Assembly (NCBI GenBank): GCA_032358165.1
Contig: JAALGY010000053.1
Location: 1,178,001 to 1,242,000, forward strand
DNA: 64,000 nt
Direction of reading: 5' to 3'
DNA from: Diplosphaera chodatii
Taxonomy: Eukaryota > Chlorophyta > Trebouxiophyceae > Prasiolales > Stichococcaceae
Shown: one piece after another, positions 1 through 10,827 of the stretch
Numbering within the stretch: position 1 is the first letter of the stretch
Layout of the letters: each line of letters opens with the position of its first letter
The notes under the pieces: generated by a model
Database searches by the model: none
What the model saw: the letters and a program-made list of their open reading frames with translations, nothing else
Told to the model about the DNA's origin: nothing
Program-made: the position numbers and the translations under genes

Positions 1-811
1 CAGCAGCAGGTGTGATTGATCCTTGGTTATGCTGCAGGCACATGCCCTTGTTCCTGCGTCGGGCCGAAGCCTTCGACACACAACTTGCAGCCGACTGCAA
101 GACCATCCGCCAGTTTGACGATGCGATCACGCGCGTGGCATTTGGTGGGCTGCGTGCAGCCAGTTTACCACAACTTTGTTCATTTGCAGTGTGATGCATA
201 GAAGATGCACCCCAAGCTCAGTCAGTGATGCTGCGGCTGCAGGCTGGCCGAGTGTTGACGCTTACTACGAGGGCTCCTCGTCAGCAAAGGCGGTGCCAGA
301 CATCACCATCCCAACGCTGTGCATTCAGGCAAGCTCGCACCCGAAACGTGTCGGATCAGAACCTTCACGACGTGTCCATCAGCAGTAAAGCATTGTGTCC
401 CTCGTGGTTCAATCCTGCCACACTGAAGCTGAGGACCTCGCTGAGCAATCACTGCTACAAGTGCAGGCGGCAGACGACCCCATTGCACCTGCTGAAGGCA
501 TCCCCTACGAGGCTCTGGCAGCAAACGACAACTGCATACTGGAAGGTGTGTACTCATGGCAATGACTTCAAGGATGATCGAGTGTGGCATGACTACCACC
601 TGTTCGCAGCAGTTGCAGAGCATCATATGTTTATGGTGCAGTGACGCCCGTTGGGGGTCATCTGGGCTGGGTCAGTCCCTCCGATCCGTTGGGCGCGCCT
701 TCAGTGCACACTCAGGTTGTTGAGTTCTTTTCGGCAGTGCTGGACGCACGAGAATCTGCTGCACCAAAGCCGCCCTCTGAGGGCAAGCCAGTCATGGGCA
801 TGGTGTGTTGA
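1..811 (+). CDS. EMB8/YheT-like alpha/beta hydrolase, C-terminal part
   Basis: This is the 3' part of a gene that begins before the window. Readable exons are 38-144, 243-328, 467-545 and 642-811, with the stop TGA at 809-811; an upstream exon may end at base 9. The joined frame shows FDDAITRVAFG, then WPSVDAYY, SSSAKAVPDITIPTLCIQ, DDPIAP, and VTPVGGHLGW. These match the C-terminal half of the EMB8/YheT family of alpha/beta hydrolases. The Asp of DDPIAP and the His of GGHLGW sit where the family places its catalytic acid and histidine; the Ser nucleophile would lie upstream of the window. Substrate is unknown for most members. The intron after 328 starts with GC (CAG|GCAAGC) and ends with AG. 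It is convergent with the Ycf45-like gene. Confidence 0.85.
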
Positions 812-1177
812 TTAGGTTGTGTACACTGGGTGCTCAATCACTTGTACACATTGTCTGCTTGGTCTGCTTCATACAGCAGGCTCGTTGCAATTCAGGACCG
901 AAATCAGGTTGTCTCAACTATTGTGTGTTGCAATGCTGCTGTAATGCTGCCGCTGCCGACTGAGACCCCACTACCCACCCCCCAGACACTCGCTGCCACG
1001 AATAGCAATCGTCATGAAACTTGGCAGCTGCGCTCTGTAGCACCACAAAAGAATCGCCTGCTCCTGTGCAGCCGTCTCTGACATATCAACATACACACAA
1101 TGCAGTAGGTAACCAAGTCATCATACAGGCTAGGTGTCCATGCTACCCGGGCTGCAGCCAGCGCGGCGTGCAGGGCA
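812..1177. other. Convergent 3' intergenic region
   Basis: This stretch lies between the stop of the EMB8-like gene (+) and the inferred stop of the Ycf45-like gene (-). It should hold both 3' UTRs. A TGTAA pentamer, the usual green-algal polyadenylation signal, is at 940-944 on the + strand, 130 bp after the EMB8-like stop. No further coding signal is convincing. Confidence 0.5.
940..944 (+). terminator. TGTAA polyadenylation signal candidate
   Basis: TGTAA lies 130 bp downstream of the EMB8-like stop codon. The pentamer is the common poly(A) signal in chlorophyte algae. Assignment rests only on motif and position. Confidence 0.4.
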
Positions 1178-4100
1178 CTAGGACCGGCGGCGGTTGTTGT
1201 CAGCAGCGCTGCGCCTCGTGCTGTTGCGCTTCCCTCCGCCCCCGCCAGTGCCCTGGGTGAAGCTGAACTTGGCCCCACGGCGACCGCTGGAGTGCGGCAC
1301 GCCATTGACCACATGCCCGCCTCCCCTGGATGACGCATATGCCAGTTCCTGGAGCGCGTCCTGCAGGGCCAAGGGCAAGCTCAATGGCGGGCTCTTCCAA
1401 TTGCTCTGTGAGGTCATGCTGCTGCTGGCATGCAGAACCGAGGATGAACGGACGACAGCAGCAATTGTACACCTTGTCTGGGATGTTTCTGAGACGCTGC
1501 GCCCACGCATATCTGTGTACGATGGAACACACACTCTCATCCTGAGCCCAGCACCGATACCAGCTGCAGACTGCTGCAATGCAGAATGTTCAGAGTGAAC
1601 AAAACCAGCAGTGCAGCTGAGCTCACGGGTCGTCTGGGTCGGAGGCATTGAAGGTGGCGCCGAACGCCGGGCCGTCGGGCGGCGCGATGCCTAGCAGCGC
1701 CTCCTCCACAGCCGCCACGGCCGGGTCCACAGCCAGCACCGGCTCCGGCTTGGCTGCCATGGTGTCGAAGGGCGGCGCCAGGCTGTCCGGCGACACGCCG
1801 GTGGTGTTGAGGCTGTCGTACCGCTGCTCCTCCACCACCACGTCCTTCACGCCCGGCTGCCGCCGGCGCAGCTGCAGGGTGGATCGACATGCGGCACGGT
1901 GAAGCGCATGAACCACAGCCATCGGGCGCTGACAGTCACTGCAGCTTCAGGCACAAACACAGCCGGACAGCTAGGCACAGCAGGTGAGCAGCGCGTGGGT
2001 TGCACGCCCGGCGCACCTGCACGACGGGGTCCTTGCCGTGGAGCAGGCAGTCCACCGAGTCCTCCACCCAGTGCGTGACCCAGCAGGCGCGCTCCCGCAT
2101 CTCGATCACCAGCGGGAAGGTGGGCGGCGCCTTGCGCTCCAGGATGCTCTTCTGGGTGCCGCGCGCCCGCGCCTCCTCGTCACCTGTGAGTGCGAAGAGG
2201 CACGGGTCAGGCAGTCTAAAGTCTGAGCTCCATGATGTTTCGCCAGAAGCTGCTGCATGTCTTGCTAACTGTTACAGGAGCTGGAGCATACATGCAGCAG
2301 GACACCTGCTGGCAATCAGGTGCGCACCGAGGGTCACGGAGCAGATGCCGCCGATGAGGTCTGACAGCGTGGGATTCTGCAGAGCAGGAAACTAGATGTC
2401 AGCATAAGGGCCCCACTGCTGAGAACTGGGAAGCTTGACCGCAATTGCAATAGCAGGGTGTTTGCGCAAACACCAGCTGTACAGCAATAACAGCAGCACA
2501 TGTCGCCTTGAGCGATGACGAAGGCAAGGAGTGCCAACCTTTATCAAGTTCTCCAGAAGCTGCCCGTGTGCTGTGCCGACCAGCTGTACTCCGCGCTCAG
2601 CAATGCTGCGGCAGGCGAGGGCCTCTGCCTCAGTCCCGATCTCGTCCACGATGACGACCTCCGGGCTGCATGAGGTGCCACGCAGCTTGTGACTGGTGGC
2701 CGCAGCCCAGTTGTACACTGCGCAGCAGTTAGCCCTGCATGTCTGCACGCAGGCGGACAGCAGGGTGACACCGCAATAAGGCAGAGCAGCTGGGCGCCCT
2801 CACATGTGGTTCTCCACCGCCTCGACCATGACGCGGTGCTGCTGCGACGGGTCGGGCCCCTGCATGCGCCGCGCGCCGCCGATGGCGGGGTGCGGCACAT
2901 CACCATCACCGCCAATCTCGTTGGAGGTGTCAACCTGTGAGCAACAGGAGCATTTGAGGATGAACTCCACATCAGCAACATCCTGCAGCACCAACGATCA
3001 CACAATGACATGACGCAAACAGTGTCTACTTACGATGACAACTCGTTTGTGAAGGTCGTCTGACAGCACCCGCGCCATCTCCCTGTGGGGTGGGACACAT
3101 AGCACGTGAGCCTCCTCTAAGTCAGCATTGCCTGGCAGATGCAATCCAATCCCTGTAATCCAACGGTGCAGCCTCAGCAGTGCAAGCCACACCTGATGAC
3201 TGTGGTCTTCCCCACGCCTGGTCTGCCGAGGAACAGGAGTGAGTGCGGCACTGCAAACAGCCACGGACTGTGTCTCAGCAGATAACCATGGTGCTACTGG
3301 TGGTCTTCAGGTTGTCAGGCATGGTGCTGCCTATGCGCAGCAGGGTTGGTGTGCTCTTGCTGTTGGGAGGAGCACTGAGAGCTGTGCCGCATGGCCTGTT
3401 GCAGTCACGAGGAGCCACCTTCGATCATGTCACGGATCATGTCCATGTGGCCCGTGACGGCGCGGCCCACGCGGCAGGTCAGCCCCACCACCGTGCCCTT
3501 GCGGTTGCGCAGCGCCGAGATGCGGTGCAGGGTGCCCTGCACGCCCGCCCTGTTGTCGCCGCCAAATTCGCCCACCGCCTCCTCCGCTGCCTTCAGGTCC
3601 TCCCACGTGATCTGCGTGCCGGGTCGCAAAGTGTGTGCCACTTGGTGCGGCACACATGCAAAGCGCAGCTGCTGCGGTCAGCGTGCTTGCTGGATGCGTC
3701 GCTGCTGCGCACCTCTTCATCCCGCAGGTACTCGCCCCCCATGACCCCCAGGAAGCGCGCCTCTGGCCGGCGCCCAAGGTCAAGCACCACCTTTATTTGC
3801 AAAGCATCAGATTGTGGCGCTGTCACGTGGCACATACAACCGACATGCAGCCGCAGACGACTCAATGCTGCCAGCCCCACACCTCAAGAAGGCTGGAACG
3901 CTGCGGGTGCTCCACCAGCGGCCCCCTGATGTCCGGCGGCAGCACCTGCGCTTGCACAGCGAGCCACTAAGCGGCAAGGACAGCAGTGCAGTGCATGAAT
4001 GGCTACTGACAACGGGCAAGGTGTACAAGGACTCATATGCCACGGCTGTGGACACGCTTGATACGCGGTGGTGCCCTACTGCTGACCTCGAGCAGGGCGT

Positions 4101-4504
4101 CCAGGTCATCGCGCACCAGCACCGAGCCATCCTCTTCCGGCAGGCACTGCGGCTGCCCATCCGCAGAGGCTACATGGGCACGAACGATAAAGGAGTTCGA
4201 AGCCCACAGCCCACACGTACATTCCGTACACTCGCAGCACGCATCGTTTCCATGACGCAGGCAGCGTTGTCAGCGCGGTGTGTCATATGGGTCGCTGAAG
4301 GGGTTCACCTCGGGCAGTTGTGTCGCACGGCACGCGGTCGTGCTGCTGCGAGCGGCACAGGCGGATGCCAGCTGCCTGTGCTGACTGCCGGGGCGCGCCC
4401 AGGGCCCCATGCGAGCGGCCAGCTCGGCATGTTGGCTGTGTAGAGAAGCTGACGTTGCAAAAGACGCCAGGCCGCCTGCGACTTTGCAGGACCCATGTGG
4501 ACAT
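1178..4504 (-). CDS. Ycf45/SPD1-like plastid AAA-type ATPase
   Basis: Thirteen exons close in phase to about 559 residues: 4309-4504, 4087-4169, 3883-3945, 3713-3790, 3419-3611, 3193-3250, 3034-3082, 2804-2934, 2539-2665, 2328-2376, 2017-2183, 1627-1871 and, less surely, 1178-1418. Exon 1 encodes an Arg/Ser/Ala-rich presequence typical of chloroplast import. The core is diagnostic of the Ycf45 family (plant homologue SPD1, seedling plastid development): [30 protein letters not shown], Walker [10 protein letters not shown] near residue 211, [19 protein letters not shown], Walker [14 protein letters not shown] near 286, and [13 protein letters not shown]. The SDPDDP-TGA reading at 1623 is better taken as a GTGAGC donor, hence the extra last exon. 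No R3H domain is visible in the roughly 160 C-terminal residues, unlike land-plant members. Function is inferred: an NTPase needed for plastid development. Confidence 0.88.
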
Positions 4505-5031
4505 CCGGTGGGCTAGAAGACCTCCCTGGAATGCTCCTGTAGGAGGCGGGGGCCTTAAAATTCTAACCAGTATGGGAAAACGGTCCGCTCACCCTGACAA
4601 TCTGACGATACCCTCGCCAAGCTGTTGCGCTGCGAGCATGGCGCTCTGTGCCCTGTGCCCTGCCAGGCGGCCAGAGGTGGCGCGCTTCTCAGAGCTGAGA
4701 GTCACGTCACCCGGCAGGTGAAGCCTGCTGCGTTGAAGTGCTGTAACGGTGCATGCACGGGGCACCTCTGCTTTCGAAATCCCACCGAGCAGGGACGTTC
4801 ACAACAAGCTCGGCGTGCAACTTGCTATGCGTCGTGAGCAACGCAGCAGCTCCTTTTGAAATCCGCGCCGCGATCAACATCGAATATGCGCCCGGGTGCT
4901 CCTCAAGAGATAGCAGGGACAACCCCTCCAGGGTGCCTGGATGCAAAAGCGATGCACGAACAGCACGGCAATGACACTTTTCACATGATCCAGCGGCGTG
5001 TGCGTGCTTGCTGCGATCGGTGCGACACCGT
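4505..5031. promoter_or_regulatory. Head-to-head intergenic region, Ycf45-like / PIG-T
   Basis: This 527-bp interval separates the start codons of the Ycf45-like gene (-) and PIG-T (+), so it should carry both promoters and 5' UTRs. I see no clear TATA box and no additional gene. Confidence 0.4.
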
Positions 5032-7649
5032 ATGGTGCACAGCACCAGGTGGTGGCTGGCTGTGCTATTGACGGCCACGGTTGCGCGCAGCGTAACATCA
5101 GCGGCGGCGTTGCCTGACCGGTTTTCAGAGGAGCTCCTGCTGCAGCCTGTGCAGGGCAACCTCGTGGCGGTGGGTGGTGTGAGATCAAGCTAGGGCGTCA
5201 AAAACGTGTTTCATCATGTTAGCAGGCCGTGCCGTACACGATCCCAAGCCAAGGCTGTCGGCGTCCGCTGTGCTGCAGGCGCACCTCCATTTTCAGATTG
5301 AAGGGGCGCCCGGCAGCAGCCATGTGCTGTTCCCGAGAGTCGTGGACCAGCTGTTTGCCGTGACAAATGTGTCAGAGTTCCACTTGGCGTTGACGCAAGG
5401 GCGCTGGGTGAGCCGCCCGCCCGACCTGGCTGAACGCACCGCTGCCTGAACTCAGCGCACCACATGCCCTGTTCATGCGTTGCCCAGCGGTCACGTGTGG
5501 ATTTGTCACGCAGCACGCCCGCCGCTGGGGTCGTGCGCCGCTGCCGGCGGCGCCTGCGGGCGCACAGCTCCGTGCACAGTTCCGGCAGGGGCTGAGCCAG
5601 GAGGTGAGCCTGCACACCCTGGAGACATCGGAGACGCAGCCGCACTGCGGCTGAAAGGAGCGCGGGCCCCACCAGTGTTGGCAGCTGATGCCGGTGGTGC
5701 ATGTGTGGCTCTGCAGGCGGAGCGGAGCAGTTGGGGTGCCTTGGCGCACGGCCTCAGCGGCATCTTCTGTGGCTCGCTCAACTTTCTGGATGCTAAGGAA
5801 CACATCACCACGCCGGCATTTGCGTTCGGCCCGGGGGCTGGGCGTGGGCATCTCAGGTGAGCAGAGGTGTGGCAGCACCCCTCTGCTGTCTCGGCAGGCA
5901 TGCTGGCGCGTGAGGCATGCAGATCAGTGGAGGGACAACCGCCAGCCTCCTGCAGGTCCGACTGGACGTACGGAACGCTCCCCCGCGAGGCTGTCTGCAC
6001 GGAGAACCTTACGCCCTGGCTGCGGCTGCTGCCATGCCGTGGAGCCGCAGGCCTGTCAGCGCTGCTGCACGGCCCCACGGTGTTCTCATCGCCGTACACC
6101 TCCCTGACAGCATCACTGACGGCCGCTACAGCAGCCGATGGCAGCACGCGGCTTCGGCTGGCACAGACGCTGACGCTGCTGCTGCCAGCAGAAACGAACG
6201 GCGGATGGAGCCTGCGCAGCCTGTTTGGGCACGATGCCAGGGGTGCGTGCCCGCTGGCGGCCCGCAGTGACGTGCATGTGCGGCTGCCGTGGGACAGCGC
6301 TCTGCCGCCGGGCGGCAGCGAGCACGCAGCACAGCAGCTTGGCCTCTCTGTGGCACCCGCACATATGCAGCAGGATGGCAAGTCCATCATCCTGACTTAC
6401 CCGCTAAATGCATCAGCTCCGCTGCAGCTGCATGTTCAGCGGCCGCAAGCCATGCCCGGCGCACTGCCCGCTGCAGACCAGCCGGCATTAGCTGTGCACA
6501 GGCAGGCTATATGTCTGCCCATGTGTACTATCATGTTCCCTGTCTAGCTGGATCGCCTACACCCCGTGTCAACATCAGACAACATCAGAGCTGAGAGGTG
6601 GTTGCTGGCGTACAGGCATGTCACGGGACGAGGTGAGGAGCGCGGCCGCATACTCGTGCAGGCTAACCTGAATGCAGCAGCATGGGACGCCCCAAGCACT
6701 AGCCAGCTGCACACCACTGCAGCAGACCCAGCACGCCAAGGCGCGGCAGCCCAGGACGCTGTCAGCACCAGCAGCATGCAGCTGTGCATACTTCAGGTGG
6801 TCCCCTGGTGGGCCCAGCTGTGGCTGCACACGCTGAGGCTCCGCTATGATGGCCAGGTGCGCTGGGTTGCCCTCTGATCCTGCTGTATGCTGCTGGTGTC
6901 GGCAGCAGATGCAGAGCTATATAACTCGAGCGGTCACAATTTGCAACTGTGCAGGCAGTAGCTCCGGAAGCTGCAGTTGCACGGCGACGCATCATGCCCG
7001 GCGAGAACCGCACCTCGCCAGCTCAGTTGGAGCTGTGCCTGGCTGTGCCAAGCGGCACAAAGTCGATGACGCTGAGCATCGATTTTCAAAAGGCGTATCT
7101 GACAGTCTTCGAACACCCTCCCGATGCTTCCAGGTCAGCCACTTGCAGCCCTGGTGGGATGAAAGCTTCTCTTGCACACTGCAATATAGAAGTCACCCCT
7201 GCACCATGCTTTAACGATGGTGTTTTCGCTGTAGGGGTTTGGACCTGCCAGCAACATTGGTCACCTTGCTGCCAGGCGGTTGCAACACGGGACGGTTCAG
7301 GGCATCGCAGCTGGGTAGCCCGCTGTTTCAGCACCAGAGGGCCCAGGTCCAGACACAGGCGACCAGCGAGGGCGCCGTCGTGCAGCTGGCGCAGCCGGAC
7401 TTCAGCATGCCCTACAACGTGTGCTGCTTGACCAGCACGGTGCTGGCAGTGTTCCTGGGCGCGATGCTGAACGCGCTGCTGCGGCGGGAGGCCCCACAGC
7501 TGTCTCAGCAGCAGGAGGCTGCGGCAGCGCGCCGTCGCAAGCTGCGTGTCGCGCTTGTGGTCGTGGCGTTCGCAGGCGCTGCGGTTTACCTGGACAAAGG
7601 CCTGCAGACCACTCTCAGACAGTATATTCAGGTGTTGACGGCGAGCTGA
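5032..7649 (+). CDS. PIGT: GPI transamidase subunit PIG-T (Gpi16)
   Basis: PIG-T is the lumenal-plus-one-TM subunit of the ER GPI transamidase, which attaches GPI anchors to proteins. Exons: 5032-5169, 5279-5407, 5514-5603, 5717-5856, 5956-6493, 6596-6856, 6955-7133 and 7235-7649, about 629 residues; the boundary 6493/6596 is the least certain. The start ATG gives a signal peptide (RWWLAVLLTATVARS) followed by DRFSEELLL. Family marks in order: TQGRW, ALAHGLSGIFCGSLNF, YGTLPREAVCTENLTPW, GLSALLHGP, RHVTGRGEERGRILVQ, VPWWAQLWLHTL, and QPDFSMPYNV just before a C-terminal transmembrane helix (CCLTSTVLAVFLGAML). A second hydrophobic stretch (VALVVVAFAGAAVYL) near the C terminus is unusual. Tail-to-tail with RPT5. 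Confidence 0.95.
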
Positions 7650-7963
7650 GAGACGTGCGCTGTGCATGTAGAGCGGTAGATAGCAGCAGCACCCGTAACG
7701 TGCTGGCTTGTACAAGAGGGATAGGCTGAACGAGACGTTCCAAGCTTATTCAGATCCCAGACCAGCCCTCTTCAGCAGTTCTGCACGCCGTCATCCAGCC
7801 TGACTAGCAACATGCGTGGCCCTGCTGTCTTCAGCATCAATCTTCCAGCAAAACGCGTTATGTCCTGCACACCGTGAGCTCCACACAGAGCAACATGGCC
7901 CTGCTCTGTGGCGTCGGCTCACAGCCCTGCACACAGGGGTTTTGCTCACGTCGCCACCCCTGA
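7650..7963. other. Convergent 3' intergenic region
   Basis: This 314-bp gap lies between the PIG-T (+) and RPT5 (-) stop codons. It presumably consists of two 3' UTRs. No gene or strong motif seen. Confidence 0.5.
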
Positions 7964-10153
7964 TCAAGCGTACATCACCCCCAGGTTAGCCTTCTTCTTG
8001 GCCTGGACCTGCACGATGCCCTCGTTGAAGTCCTCGTGGTTGACCTCCAGGGCATCGCGCCGCAGCGCCAGCATGCCCGCCTCCACGCACACCGCCTTGA
8101 GCTGCGCCGCGTTGAAGTCGTCCGTGCCCCGCGCCAGCTCCTCAAAGTTGACATCCGGCCTGCGCAGCAGCACCGGGAAGCAGTCCACATCGGAACAGAG
8201 AAGACAGTAGACAGCATGTGCAGCACTTCATTGTGCCACTCGGGTGCAGACAGCAAGATGCACGCAGCAAGGCAGCACGCACCCGACGTTCATCTTGCGC
8301 GAGTGGATCTGCAGGATCTTGGCGCGCGCGTCCTCGTTGGGGTGCGGGAACTCGACCTTCCGGTCCAGCCGCCCCGACCGCATGAGCGCCGGGTCCAGGA
8401 TGTCTGCTCTGTTCGTGGCGGCGATCACCTGAGAATGTCAACACCCGCTGGGTCAGCCTCCAATGCTCGCGCCTCCGATCAGGCATCATTGCACCCATGC
8501 CGCCACTGGAAGCATCGCGCCGCGTCCAAGGTGCAGTGCAGCTGCTGGAAGCTGCATGCGTTCGAGTGTCCCGCGGTGTCCCAGCCTCACACCTTGATGC
8601 TCTCCTCGCTGCCAAAGCCGTCCAGCTGGTTGAGGAGCTCCAGCATGGTGCGCTGCACCTCGCGGTCCCCGCTGAGCTCGCTGTCAAAGCGCTTTGTGCC
8701 GATGGCATCGATCTCGTCGATGAAGATGATTGCTGGCGCCTTCTCCTTGGCCAGGGCAAACGCATCCCGCACCTGCAGCAACAGCGCGTTCATACACCAT
8801 CTGCCCCGGGCACAAAATCACACCTACACTACATGGCTGCCCGTCTGCTGTGGGACGCTGCGCAAAACCTGGCAGCCACAGATGGTGGGGGGCGCACCAG
8901 CTTTGCGCCGTCGCCGATGAACATCTGCACCAGCTGTGGGCCTGCTAGCTTCAGGAACGTGGCATTGGTCTGCGCCGCGCACGCACGTGCCAGCAAGGTC
9001 TTGCCTGTGCCCGGCGGCCCATACAGCAGCACACCTGCATCCGACATTGCGCCGCAGCATCAGCAAATGCGACAGTCTGACGTCTGATACACAGGCACAT
9101 TGCCTCGGCTGCAAATGCCAGGCCGAGACCCTTCAGCCATGCTGCAGCAGACCTTTCGGCGGCCGAATGCCAAGCGCCTTAAACTTGTCTTTGTGCGTGA
9201 CCGGCAGCACGATGGCCTCGACCAGCTCCTTGATCTGCTTGTCGAGGCCGCCGACATCGGAGTAATCCTCGCTCGGCTTCTCATCCACCTGCAACACATG
9301 GGATGGCCTATTGAGGATGTGTTTCAGCAAGGTGTCGCGACTGTAATGCACACACAGCGCGCGCGTCTGCATCACGGTCGCCACCGCAGCCTGCTGCTAA
9401 GCATCAGCCTTGGCACGCTGGTACGCTCAATACGGCATGCTGCAACCCGGTGCACCGCAACAGGTCAGCCCTGCAAATGACGGAGGGCGTGGCGCCGCCG
9501 CACCTCCATCGCCTTGACGCGGGAGTCGTACTCGGCGGGCAGCGTGTCCAGGATGAGGTAGCTGTCCTTGTTGACGCCCACCAGGTCGCCCGGCTTCAGC
9601 TTGTCGGCGTCCACCAGGCCCACCACTGGCAGGAAGATCGTCTGCCGCGTGCTGGTCTTCAGCACCACGCACTTGCCCTGCCGCTGGCTGTCCAGGTCCA
9701 CCGCCGCGCCGTCCTCCTGTGCATGTAGTGCACGCCACTCGGTGAGCCGTGGTGTGTCATATGCAGCCTGGGGCAGAGCGCACAGGGCATCCGATGCCCG
9801 GGCAGTCTCGCGCCGTGCATTGCCACATGCTGTCGCAGCACACTGACGCACGTGTCCTACATCCCTCTTGAAGGTTGCAGGCGGACCTCTTCGTCATCTG
9901 GGCTGACGTCCAGGATCTCAACCACGTTGCCGACCAGGTACGGCAGCTGGTTGCTCAGCTTGATCTTTTCCTTGTTGTCCTTGATCTTCTCCTTCAGCCC
10001 GCTCTGCTCCAGCCCCAGCCGCGTGCTCTCGTCCCGCAGCACGCGGATCTCGTTGTCCAGCAGCCGGCTGCGGCGCTTCAGGTCGTCCGCTGACATGGTC
10101 TGGAAATCCTCTGGTAGCGCATCGCCGCCCGCATCCTCAAACACATCCTCCAT
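7964..10153 (-). CDS. RPT5: 26S proteasome regulatory ATPase subunit RPT5 (6A)
   Basis: RPT5 is one of six AAA+ ATPases in the proteasome base that unfold ubiquitinated substrates and open the 20S gate. Seven exons close exactly to 424 residues: 9887-10153, 9504-9716, 9153-9288, 8898-9034, 8593-8772, 8283-8428 and 7964-8159. The N terminus [18 protein letters not shown] is followed by a coiled coil and the OB segment ([20 protein letters not shown]). The AAA domain has Walker A GPPGTGKT, the block [20 protein letters not shown], Walker [15 protein letters not shown], and the Arg-finger region [16 protein letters not shown]. The protein ends in MYA, a hydrophobic-Tyr-X (HbYX) motif as needed for docking on the alpha ring. 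Length and every domain are normal for the family, so identity as RPT5 rather than another RPT is firm. Confidence 0.98.
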
Positions 10154-10827
10154 ATTGTGAGTGTCGCCGAGTTAAAATCAAAGCCCACTGCTGGAAGCTG
10201 AAGTTGGCAGTTGCGCCTCCTGTCTCATGCCTGACCGTTCACCGTCGTGCCGCTGTTGATAAGTGTCTGGTGCGAATTGTTGTCAATGCGCAGCAGAGCC
10301 ACGGGCGCTCCTGCTATCGCAAGCAGTGAGGCCAATGCCTGAGTTGGAACTAGGGGCGAGGCGTTGCTGACAGTCGGGGCAGCTGGCAGTTGCAGCACTC
10401 TCTCACAGTTTCTGGAAGACACACCTTCCAGCGTTCAAGCAGCGGTCGAGTTTGAACAAAGTGACAGCAGGAGGATGCTGGGCGCTCAAGAAGTGCCAGT
10501 CACATACATCGACGCATGTATGCATGTTGCCAGACTTGCAACGACACCTAGTAGCGTAAGGTCACGCTACTCACAAATATGGCGGGAGGCACCTGCCACA
10601 TCAGCTTCAAGTCAGGTGTGCCAGAGGTGGCGTGACCCCTGTGTCCCGTTTCCCGTGATCCACACCAGCGAACTGTGGTCATTGTAACGCTCTCGCATCC
10701 ACAGAGCCACACGCCTCAGGACCTGCCTCACCCTCCGTTTGGTGTCGCTGCAAGGAGGGGTGGTGGCAACTCCCCCGATGCAGTCAGCAATGCAACATAG
10801 TCCCTGGACGTGCAGGTAGGAGCTCTG
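10154..10827. promoter_or_regulatory. Head-to-head intergenic region, RPT5 / GDT1
   Basis: This 674-bp interval lies between the RPT5 start (-) and the proposed GDT1 start (+). It should carry the RPT5 promoter and the GDT1 promoter or a 5' exon. A short ATG-led frame at about 10579 (MAGGTCHISFK) precedes a possible GTGTGC donor, so an upstream GDT1 exon cannot be excluded. Nothing else is supported. Confidence 0.35.

Noticed and set aside
1623..1922. Stop codon after SDPDDP as the end of the Ycf45-like protein
   Set aside because: The stop is formed by a consensus GTGAGC splice donor, and a phase-compatible downstream exon exists. It remains the fallback if no splicing occurs there.
6914..6921. 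TATATAA-like string in PIG-T
   Set aside because: It lies inside an intron between two PIG-T exons on the same strand; no start of another gene follows.
10364..10687. 107-codon frame upstream of GDT1 as a separate gene
   Set aside because: No start context, homology or splice partner; it lies in the RPT5/GDT1 divergent region.
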